DNA of 64,000 bases, from the NCBI RefSeq assembly GCF_032883915.1, contig NZ_CP120717.1, forward strand, positions 1,841,697 through 1,905,696, written 5' to 3'. The notes below the pieces were generated by a model. It worked only from the letters and a program-made list of their open reading frames with translations. It had not been told where the DNA came from and did not search any database. This document shows, in pieces, positions 39,901 through 51,900 of this stretch (positions within the stretch are counted from its first letter, which is position 1; each line of letters begins with the position of its first letter). The stretch is from Endozoicomonas sp. 8E (lineage in GTDB: Bacteria > Pseudomonadota > Gammaproteobacteria > Pseudomonadales > Endozoicomonadaceae). The translations under genes and the position numbers were made by a program.

Positions 39901-42900
39901 GGGATTCAGTTTCGATGCAGACGACCAAAGTAATATGGCATTTTGGTATGGAAAACGCCCTGATACTTTGCTTGGTTATAAAAAAATGGTCAAAAGCTAC
40001 ACAAAACAGGAAGTCGTTACTGATATGGATTTGAATGGTTTGACCAAGCTGCTGTCAATGGGTGACGAACTTCGGAAACTAAGCAGGCGGGAGTACCCGG
40101 AAAAAACTAAAGAGGTGCTTTATAAGTTATTTAGAAGGAATCCTGTCATTACGAGCTCTTATTTTGCTGCGGGTGCTCAAGGCAGAGTTTATGTTTTCGC
40201 GGAAGGTGGGCTGAGGTACGACAATTATTTCTGGAATGTCGAACTGCCGATTTTAAGGGCCTTGCAAAAGGAGAGAAAGGTTACCGATATTCGGGTAGTG
40301 ACTGGCTCTCCGGTAAAGCAGCCACCGCTTGACCAGCCCCTGGGAAAGGGTTTGATCGACGGTATTACCATGAAGGCTCCCTATGGTAGCCTGAATGCTG
40401 AGTTAAAAAGCAAACTGCCCGCAGGGGATTACAAAAAGAATGACTTTGTCGATGTGCCGGTGAAGGCCGATCTGGTTGACCGGGTATTGCGAAAAAAAAT
40501 ACCCTTCTATCTGCTGCGCTCAGAGCTGAATACCATTGTCGTAAAAGAGGCTGGTGGTTTCAGGGTCAGCCCTTGGGCTGATGGCGGAACGGAAAAAATG
40601 ATCAGGGTAGATGATCCGGACGATCCGCAAAAAATATCAGCTGCCCAGAAGTTTATCCTGGCAAATTATGGACGATTTGATGAGCTTCCTGATCAAATCG
40701 AGCTAACCGGTAATAAGATTTTTACTATTGATGGCAATGACAGGGCATCCGTTGCGCTAAAACAGGGTGACCGATGGGTTTACTTAAAACAGCCCGACGG
40801 GCTCCATTCATTCGGTGTCAGGATTAATACTGGAGACGCCAAGGATAAGGATGTTGTCCTGTTTAATTCCGGGCAAACCCCCGATGCTCTTTTAAAAGCA
40901 GCTGAAGCCGCCAGTAATGTTGTTTCAAGCAGTGATTCAGAAAAAATATCTTACCTGGCTGTCATTGAGGAAAGTGGCGACACGATTGGCTTACTGGCCA
41001 ATTCACCTGAATTTACAGACAGTGATAAGTATGATGATTTTGTTGACCGGTTCAGAGACAGTCTGATTGATTATTTAAGCAATAATGATATCGGCAAACG
41101 GTTCAATCAATACCTCCAAAACCTGACAGGGAGGCTGGCTCATCCTAAAAAGTTAAGTGACCTGGATTCCGGTCTGCCTGAGATGCGTTTTCCAAAAGAG
41201 CTCAAGTTAATACTGGTTCTTGAGACTCCGGAAAGCCTTTCCAAGTTGCAGTCCGGGAAAAAGAAAAGGCGAGTACAAGCCTTCGACCCTGTGGCTGGAC
41301 AAGGCAACAGGTCGGGCGTGTCCGGTTCAATTACCAGGCTACTGGTCGACCCAACACTGGATAATGCGTTGGGTAAACGGAACTATCAATACAACTTCTC
41401 CAGAGTCGCTATGGAGATAATGGCCGCGACCGCCCCTATCGCCGGTAATGGTATAGGTAGCAGAGGCCTGGTAGAAGTTGCCAAAGAGGTGCTCAATACC
41501 CGTGAGAACCTGAGCGACATTGATATCAGAAACGAAATACTCCGGAATTCTTATTTTGATATTGACGGTATTCCTGAATCTTTAACGCAAGCGTATGGAG
41601 AACTAAAAGCCAATGCCAAGGTTGACCCTGTTGACTGGGATAACCAACCCAACCGGATTGGCTTTGAGCAAGAGTATCTCAATATATACGTTCTTAATGA
41701 ACAAGATGATGCCCTCCCGGGCGGAGATCAACGAAGGGGCCTCGCCATTTCGAAATTCGGTCATCGGGGCTACCCTCTTCTCAATATTTCAACAGATACC
41801 CATCGTGATGGCACGATCATTGAGGTCATCACCGGGCCTCTGACCCTTGATGAGTATAATAAGAAAACCTACTACCGGGTTATGGCAAAGCTGAAAAAAA
41901 GCTTCAAGGCGATTCCTCAGGACGGAGCGGAGTCGGTGCAGGGATTTGTTGACCGGTTTAACAAAAGCCTGGAGTCATTAGGTGATGAGGCCGCAGCTTA
42001 CAAGCTTCACCCTAATCCTTATTATTCTGGTGATACCCCACTTAAAAACATAAGGTTCACTCGTAACGAACAACGGGAAAAGTGGACTGTCAGAAACCAG
42101 GGAACAATAAATGCCAATTATCGAGCCATTGGTGACCCGTTTACCATGCTTGCCGATCTTATTTATTCAGACTCCCAAAAATCAGTGCTTCCCGATTTCC
42201 TGAATGCCCAGGTCCTGGCTCATGAATACGCAAAGCGCATCGATACGGGTCCGGTCACTGAGAATATAAAGTCCTTCCTTGTCCATTTGTTCTTCGAACG
42301 ACTTATAATCCATGGAGCGCCTGATCCTAAGGAAAAAACAAAAACGAGAATGAATTTGCTGTTCAGGTTTGGGGAAGTCGAGGCAATTACCTCCATTCTA
42401 AGTGACGGGGAAGTCGACACACTGGATCGTTATTTTTCCCGGGAGCCTATTGAAAGCCTGACGGATGAGATGCATGGCGATATTTTGTCGAGATTTTCCG
42501 AGGAAATAGCCTTTGCGGAGCTGAAACAATCCATGCTAGAGGAGCGGCTCAAAAGCGTTTTGGAAGCTATTGCGGTAAGAAAGAAATATGGCGCTTTTCA
42601 GGTTCCGGTTTTAACTTCGGCTTTTTCAGGCCACCGTGTCACGCCTATCGGGGAAGGCAAAAGTGAGCTGATCAGTCTCGGAACGCTTAACCCAGGCTCC
42701 AGGCTACCGATTGTGAAGACGGCTGATGGTCAACATCACGTTAAAATAGAAATCAGGCATACTCAATCGCAGATACTCTCACTGATCCGGCAATCACCGG
42801 AAAGTTCCGGCATGGCCGGCTGGCTGGCACTGATGATGAATCCCGATGCCCTGGGTACTAATCCCGAGGCAACCCGGGACTTTATTTCAGGCCTGGCGCC

Positions 42901-45900
42901 GACAGCGGCGAATTACAAGGAGATTAATCAGGCCGATTTTTTTCATGAAATTCTGCGGGACAAGGTTGTTGGCCTGACGGATGAGCGCATCCGGCAAGTG
43001 GAAGACATTTTGATTGATCTGAGCCGGAAAGAAGACCCTGGCTTTATCGGTGATGCCAGCAGGCAATATTTGCTGGCTGAGCTGATCAGGCACCGGGCTC
43101 GTGAGTTACACTCCGATCTGCTTTATGGTCAGCAAGATACCGGTAAACAGGTTATCAGGCTGGCGCAACTCCACGCTCTTTCTAAAACGCCTCCAGCCGG
43201 GTTTGATACTGTCGGCGGGAAAACCATCAGGCTGGAATTTGATGCCCAGAGGTCCATGAGGGATTATGCGCAGAAAGATCAGAATGGTCTGAAAACCCTG
43301 GTGGTGGGTGTAAGGGACGACCTTGCCTATGACAGGGACAAGAGCAACTACCAGGTAACCTATGATGGCACTGACCTGAATGAGATCAAAATAAAAACAA
43401 AAGGGAAAGATCTCCTGCCCAAAACGATTCTGGTGATTGATAAAAACCATTACAGGCAGGCACTGTTATCTGGAAGCCTGATCAAGCATCAGTTGCAGTT
43501 GGATATTGACGAGATTGTCCGCCAGTTTTCAGAAACGGGGATAGCGAAAAAACTGGAGGCATTGGTCAAAAAAGCCCGGAAGCAACTTGATTTAAATGCT
43601 GGCAGGGGTATCCGCATTGAATTGATGCCAGAGTGGTCGCCGGTTGAGAGCAGGGTACTTATGTATGACCGGGATGACCCGGCCCGGCCAGTGCGAGTGC
43701 AGTTGGGAACCCTCCGAGCCCAGGGGGAGAACCTTCCCGGCCTCGTTAAAACCCTTTACCCGTTAGCCCTGGCCGGCAGTTACACTGACGGGCATCCGTC
43801 GGAACAAGCCGCCACTGACCCCAGAAGAACGCTGGTTAATACTGTCTGGAATCAAAATAACCGATTTCTGGGTAAGCTTGGCGATACCGTTGGCTTAACT
43901 GCTCTTTATGACCCGCTCCCGGTATTGAGGTCAACGGTGGACAGCCTTTATCACAGGATGCTGGTGGGTCAGGAACACGACTGGCGAATTCGCCCCGGTA
44001 CGGTTGCTGATTTCAGGGCTGTCTTTAACCATTTACCATCAGCAGAGCTCAGGCAGGTGTTTGCCCGGGCCTTTCAATACCTTGGTGAGATGCCGGAACA
44101 GGAGCGTGCCCGCTTTATTTTTGCTGTTACCAGTACTTATGAAGCCCTGAATCACCCGGTTAATGGCGACCGGAAAAAAGCAGACGCCTTGTTAAAAGCC
44201 ATAGGTCCTGAGCATCTGACCCAAATGAAAGACTACGGGGTTTCAGGCCAGGAAAAAACGCTTATAGCCATGGCAGGCGCATTGCGGTCGGTGCTAAGGC
44301 AGGTCAGAGGCAATGATGGTCTGGCGCGGGTTGAATTTCCATCGTCTGGTCAGGCAGTGCTGGTTCTCGATCCTTCCGAGTTTGAATACAGTGGCAGGCA
44401 ACCTCTTGAATTCGCCATCAGTCATTATGACGGTCAGCAGATGCAGCCTGTTTTCAGGAGTGAACCCGCCGCTTATGAGCGGCTAGGGTTTAAGCTGCTG
44501 ATTGATAATGCTAATGCTGAGTTCAGGCTTGTCAGGACGGATGCTGATTCAGGCATTGACCGTCTGGTTTTGAATCTTGATAAAGCCGCCTCAATAAAGC
44601 CTCAGGTCAGCCCCTTTTTGCAAAGCCCCCAAAACATTAAGACAACAGAAGTCGTTAGTTCGGAACAGGACCAGCGTTTCTGGCTGGTCAGGATGAAAGA
44701 CAGTGATCTGTACGGGATTCTTCTGCAAAATGCTAAAAGTGATGGAGAACAACCGGATGAAGGCAGTGTGCCAAAGCATGTGCGGATCGTCCCTTTCGGT
44801 GAGACAACAACCGCCAGTCACATTCAGGACGCTGTAGCAATAGACAGCAAACTGAATCCCTCAACAGGGAAGCCCGGGACAGGCTGGTTATTCACTGCTT
44901 CTGATCCGGAACTGAGGTTCATTCTCTTTCACCTTCCCGCAGGATCGGCTGACCAGGAAGCGGATGGCCTTCGGGTGTTAAAAAAAGCGCGTCATTCGCT
45001 GGAGCTTTTTTTTAAAAGTACCGATGAAGGAAAGGCATTAAAAAAACGCCTGGCCCCATTGACCACTGAGCTGGCCCGGCCTGTTTCTTTGAGTGACTTG
45101 CCGCAGATTTCCCAGGCAGCCGGAGGAAAAGTTTCCCGCGTCATGCCCCCTCAGGCCAGGGTTCTGGTGACACTGGACAGCGCCAGCGACCAGAGTCAAC
45201 GCTTTGAGCGTTACCAGGGGCAAAACGGGTTTGTGACAATAAAGATAGATCCGTCAACCATCAGGCCGGGAGCTGAAGTCAGTGATAGCACCCAGCTGTT
45301 TCCCAGACTGGCCAGTGTTTTTCCGGAGGTGTTGCCTGCCGGCGGGGAGCTTGAGTATGAAAACCGCATCAGGGACAGTCTGGGACTACCCGCCCTTGAG
45401 CCAAAAACCTCGGACGCCATCGCCAGGGGAGATGAGCAACTTGTCGTTCGATCCATTGAAGTAGCCCAGGGGCTGCGGCTGACCATTAATGAACAGGGGG
45501 CTTATGACCCATTTAAACGACAGGTTGTTGTTGCTGAAATGCCTCCAGAAAAGGGTGGCAAGCCTTACGCGCGGCTGGTGATGGACGCTGTAGACTCCCT
45601 GCGGTTGGAAATCAGTGATCCTGAGTCGTTTAAGGGCGTTTACGGTCTGGACGTGGAAACAGTCAGCCGGGTGTTAAGCGAAGCGCTGCGTGATGATCAG
45701 GCGAACGGTCGCTATCTGATTGAAAACCTTGAGCGTGTTAACCAGCTACTGGCGAAACAGGCTTCAGGCGAAGTGCCGCATTTTAAAGTGATGAACAATG
45801 AGCTGATTGAAAAAATTAAGACTTCTGCCGCTGATTTTCTCAATGCTGAACCGACGTCACCGGTCAGGCATCGGGAGTTCGTCAACTTACAGTCCTGGGG

Positions 45901-48900
45901 AAGCCCGCTGTCTGGTCTGGATCGCCTGATGTCCAGTGAAAGTGAGCAACGGTTTCTTGCCAGATGTCGTTCAGAAGCAGAGCAACTGGCGCTGAGATAT
46001 ACGCCTGTTGATAGCCAATACCGATCTCATATTAAGTCCCTGTTTACCAACTTCCTGTTTCAAAGCATTACCAAAATTGCCAGACAGGTGACTCCTGACG
46101 TTTCAGCAGGGTTCCTGCCCTTGACGGGTGTCAGTGACGCGGTAGCCGGTGAGTTACCGCAAAATGCGGCGAAAGAACTGAGCAAGGCTGTGAATAAAAA
46201 CCAGTTTGACTCTTTCACCGCCGCTATGAAAGCGGCTGCGCGTCGCATCACTGATTTTGCCAATATTGATAAAAATGCCCTAAAGGGGCGTCTGTTTGAT
46301 AAAACCGTGTACAGCGTTTTTGCGGATACTCTGTCGCTCAGGGTGTCAAAAGGAGAGGCGTTCCAGTTACCTGTTGAGCCAATGTCGCTGAGCCCGCGAA
46401 CCAGCCGCACTCTCATTGACCCGGTAGCCATTAACGAACAGCAACGCCAGCCACTGATAAAGAGTGGCGACCGGGTGTTTGGCATGGTGAGTGTCGATAT
46501 CGAGCGAGTGGCCTCCTGGCAAAACCTTGAGTCAGAGGAAGTGGATGGATTATTGCAATTAACCCGACAGTCGGGCATTGGTCGCTCAGATTCAGAAATC
46601 CTGACCTTTATTAAGAATCTGGAAGCGGTTTTCAGCGATTTTTCCACTCCCCCGCAGTCCCTGTCCGAAGATATTGCCAGACGCGTCGGTGAGCTTGCTC
46701 CCAGTGATCGGAATCGACTTGGGCAGGCATTGATTGATCGGGTCAGTGGTGAGCAAAAAACAGACATTATTGCTGATCGTAGCCAATGGCAGGCGCGTTC
46801 TGAACTTGCGGGTGAGCTGCTGAAACTTGAGCTCAGTGATATTGCCGGACAGGTGACAGCGGATGAACGTCTTGAAGACGTTCAGTGCCGACGGGTGGAT
46901 GCTTTCAGCAGGCTGACTGATGTAGTGACTTTGTCGCTGGATGTCCGGGGAACCCGGGTTGCAGTGGAGTTAAATCCGACTCTGACTCTGGATGCATCCT
47001 GGGTTGATACCCGGCAAAACCGGATGGTTATTGGCACCACAAAGACGCAGGGGCTGGTGGCACCAGGAGCCTTAGCGCTTCTTAAGGTGCTGGACAGGGC
47101 GATTGGGGGAGATCACACCGGCAGTGACCTGGTGGCTCTTGGGATTCGAAATAATGCTGAAAGTCTCGCGATTAACGACCCGGGCAGGGTCAGGGTTATG
47201 CCCGCCCGCCTGGACGTGGCGGCCAAACTGGATCGTCTGGCAACAGCCGCCGGGCTGGTAAGAGAATTGGACGCGGTTGGCAGTGGTGACAGTAAAGACA
47301 GTGCACGGTTACTGCGACAGAAAATTTCAAATAGTGTTGAACTGCTGAAAACCATGTCCGGCGATGATAGTGACTGGAATATTGCCCGGGAGCCTTTTCG
47401 CAAACGGCTTAATGCTTTTAGTAGAACGCTGAACCTGCCCGGGCCGGATTTACCCAGGACTGTTTGTCGCAGAGCTGCGGGTGAGAGCTGTGGTCGCTCT
47501 GTCATCGAAACCCTTGATCGGGTGGATGACGAGCTGGATAAAGCACTGACCAGCAGAGAGTTGGCGTCGCTAAAACAGCGACTCATGGCATCGGGTACTG
47601 AGGGTAAGGCGGCAGAGCTGCTGAAAACTATTAATTTCTTTGCCAACCAGAGATTTGCCGCCGTTTCGGCAGTGAGCCCCGCGGATGACAGTAAACTCCA
47701 GCAGAAGGTGATGACGAAGCTGGTGGCGTTGTTGTCGTCGGGTAAAGCCAGTTCCGTGGAAGCGGCCATGGATAGCGTCCTGGAGATATACAGCAAGGCC
47801 GGGTTTGAGGAAGACATTAACGACTTGAAGGAGGCTATCAGGGGTAGTAACGAATTCAAGGCCATTGTTGAGTCCATGGTGGATCAAAAAGGCAGCCATG
47901 AAAGCAGTGATGCCTTGAAACAGGCCGGGGCTCTGCGGGAAAACATGATTGACCGCTGGCTCAGGAAACACAACGTTGACCAATCCCCGACCCTGAAAAA
48001 ATTTCAGAACGTTCAGGCAAAACTGTCCGCCAAGACCTGGTTTGGCAGTGGTCAGATGGCGTTCGGTGTGGGTATGGGGATAACCGGCCTGGCCCAAAGC
48101 TCGGTGTCGCTGTACAACTTGAATAAATATCGGGACTATCTGTCACCAGAAACCTATGCCACGGGGATTGCCGGGGTGGCACTGGGATACACTGGCAGCA
48201 TTTACGCTTTGTCCAGAACAGCGCATTCGGCGCTGTCCAAAGCCGCCGGCTTTGCCGATGAAGGGCTGGGTCTTGCCGGTGCGGCCATTGAAAATGCGCC
48301 AAGACTGGTAGGGAAAAGCGCCATCACATTATCGGCGAAAACCACATCCCGGTTGGCCAGATTTGTTCCCATGGTGGGAGGCTTTGTTGCCGTGGCGGCA
48401 GGCGCCACCGCCCTGGCTTCCAGCGTCATGGCTGTGAAGGATGCCAGTAAGGCGGGCAATAGTGCCCAGGTGGCATTTTATGCGGTGAATGCTGCACTGG
48501 ACTGCCTTGGTCTTGTTTTGGATGCGGTCAGTACTGTTATGGAAGCCTCGGTGATTCTGGCACCGGTCGGGTTTGTACTGGATATCATTTCCACCCTGTT
48601 TGGGTTGCTTCAGACCATCATCGGTCTTTTTATCCCGCCCACCAATGCCCGTCAGGACTTTGATGCCCTGATGCAAAGTAAGGCGTTTACAGAGTTTATC
48701 GATAAGCTGGCCGGGGACGCGGCAGACGAAGGCTATAGCCGATTTGCCTGGAGGGAAACGGGAGCGCAGCACCTTAAAGATCGTTTTAAAACCTATGAAG
48801 CGGATTTGCGAACTTTACGACATCAGGTCGTCAGGGATTTAGAGAGCAACGGTGAAAAAGGCATCAAAATCTGGGATATGGATGAACTGTCCGACCAGCT

Positions 48901-51900
48901 GGTGGCGCGCACCACGGATAAAGACGACTATGTGGTAGCAAAAGGCGACAAAAATGTTTATGGACTGGGGGGCGACGACAAGATTTTTCTCGAGATGCAC
49001 CGGGGGAAAGCCTTCGGTGGTGCTGGTAATGACCTGCTGGTGGGGGGAGTGTTTCAGAGTGGGGATGCCGGCAATGACCGACTCGTGCATGCTCTCGGTA
49101 AAGTAATTCAGCGGGGAGGGAAAGGTAACGATGAAATGCGCCCCGGTAGCGGGTTTGCTGATATTGACGGTGAGACCGGTGTTGACACTCTGGCATTGCC
49201 CAGTCCTGTGCTTGAGACCCATTTCGAGGGCATGTATCAGGTACAATGCCTGAGAACTGATTTAGGGGTGCGGTATATTGATCTTATCTCAAAGCTGCAA
49301 TATAAATGTGTCTACTGCTATGAAACAGCAACCTTTAGTTCTCCTGGTGTGGTTGCCAGGTTTAATCAGGAAAAGCTGAAAACGGGGCTGGATGGTTTCC
49401 CCTACCTGTTTGAGGTAGATCTCTCAAAACAAACGTTCACCAACCGCTTGGTTGAACTGTTGAAGCAGCAGGGCGATGACTTCAGTATCTTGAAGGACCT
49501 GTATGGCTTGCAGAAGAAAGGTAGCCTGCGGGTTCAGGATTCAGGTATTAACTTTATCAATTATGCAGGTGGCCCGACGGCATTTCTGGTTTATCCCTAT
49601 CTTTTTTTGGAAATCTGCGCTGGCCATACTTACACATCCCGAAGTGGATTAGGTTGCCCTGATGATGAGGATGTAGTGCCGTTCAGCGAAATACTGGACA
49701 CTGCTAATGATATTCAAGCTTTCAAACAACTCCCTGCATCAGAAGTTTATAAAGTGGGTGATGTTGTTATCGCCCTCCTTTCCAGAAAGAAAGTTAAGCA
49801 CTGGGAAGCTAAAGAGTACAAAAAGCTTTATGAGTCCGAGTCTAAAGATAACATCTTTGCCCTGAATGCGGATAAGCATCGTCATCATTCTTACAACAGC
49901 CTGAAGGCTGATGCGAAAGGACGAATTTATGGGGTTGTAAATGAAAAAAAAATGCCCGGTGGCGGGTGTCAGTTGCTGAAACAAAAGACCCGTTGTGCAA
50001 AAAGTTCAGCAGCTAAAACTCTTGAAAATTGCTGTGTTTTTTATGAAGTGAAGGGCATTGATTATATTGAAAACAAAGATGTGCACAACGGCGTTCTGTA
50101 TATACATACCAAGGGGTTCGAGGAGAAGAAGAGTCGTTCAATCAGTATGTACTTTTTGAGTGATAAGAATGATTACCTGATTAAGTTTGATTATGAACAG
50201 CTGCGTAGATATGCCAACATTAAAACCTACTTCGATAAAAGTAATGGGGTACGTCACACTCACCTTAATAACCCGGTGGTTCGATTTTACGCGGGTCTTA
50301 TGGATTTTATTGGAACCCACGGGGTCGTCAGAAATGTTGAAAACGTGATCGGCAGTGCTTACAGCACCAAAATAATCGGAGATAGCCAGAACAATCTGAT
50401 GGTAGGCCGGAGTGGCCGTAATTTCTTCAAGGGATCATCTGGCAATGACCAGATTGTGACCGGCACTGAGTTTGGTATTGTCTATGGCGGAGCCGGGCGG
50501 GATACGGTATTAATTGAAGCCTCAGAGAAAAGCCGGAAATACGTCGACGGCGGCCCTGATGTTGACAAGGTCTCATACGCCCGAAGTAAACAGGGCCTGA
50601 CGATTGACCTGACCAGGGATAAAAGTCAATTGTCGGATAAAAACGGGGGGGATGTGTATGTCAATGTCGAAGTCTTCGAGGGAACACCCCATAACGATGT
50701 CATCAAGGGAAATGATGAAAGCACTACGTTTATCCCTCTGGCTGGCCACAACCTGGTGTGGACCCGCGGGGGGAATGATACTGTGCTGGCTGATGGTGGG
50801 CGCACAGAAATCTGGTTGGAAACAGGAAGTAATAAGGTTTTCCTGAAGGCTGGGGATCATATTGTTTATGGTGGCAAGGGCAATGATGAAATTTATTTTT
50901 CAGATACCACTCACACCCAGCATTGGATTCAGGGAGGCGGAGGCAGGGATCAGTTAATCAGTACTCTGCGGCCGCGTGTTCAGTTGAAGTTCAGGCAATT
51001 GCCGGTTTCTACGGTTGTTCCGAGCACACAAGCAACCACAAAGCCTTCAGAGTTGTTATTGCTAGAATCTTTTTTACGTAAACTTTATGAAAAACCGACC
51101 TCGTTACCCCAGGCGAAATTCCAGTGCTCAGATTTTGCACCTGTGCGCCTGGTGATGGATCTCGCGAATAATGCATTAAAACTAAAGGTTCTGGGTGTCT
51201 ACGACGCCGCCAAAGGCGAGACAAGAATAAAGCCTGAAGACAAGTTTTCCAGGGACAGCGTGTTTCAGTTGTCATTTGATTTAGCGGGGAAACAGAGAGT
51301 AAAAAAAGTGACACTGGGTGAGTTCATCAAAGGAGAGGCAACGATAAACTGGAGTGGTGTTGTTCAGGGTGTATCAATGGACTCAAGTTTGGAGTCGTTT
51401 ATTGCTACTGCCGCCGTTGCTGTTGACCTGAAGTGGGCACCTGAATACAAAACAAAAGTAATTACCGAAAATGGTAAAAGAACAGAGCAGGTAACAACGA
51501 CGTACAGGGGAAGATGCCAGTCTAAATGGTCGGCTGAATTTTCAACGATTGAGTCGTCACCAGTGACCATCGATTTAACCTACAAAAAAGCTGGGCGCTT
51601 GCAGGTGCAGAATGTCAATACCCTGGTCGCTCAGGATGGTGATGACAGGATTACGGGAAATCCCGGTGAAAATAATAAAATTATCGGGGGCAGCGGTAAT
51701 AATCGTTTAATTGACATGGGGGGGGATAACCAGTTCTCCACAGGGATGGGAGATAACACGATCACCGCCGGCCCTGGATACGACACGCTTTTGTATCAGG
51801 TGATGACCCGAACCTGGCTAAAAAATCAGCCCTTTATTACCTACACATTGCAGTCTATTTCGGTGGATATGGCCAGCGGAACGGTTCGTCATGTATGGAA

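Noticed and set aside
46060..46767. 235-codon minus-strand frame (and other long antisense frames such as 47113-47877)
   Set aside because: They are antisense to the giant gene, with low-complexity Ser/Arg-rich translations.
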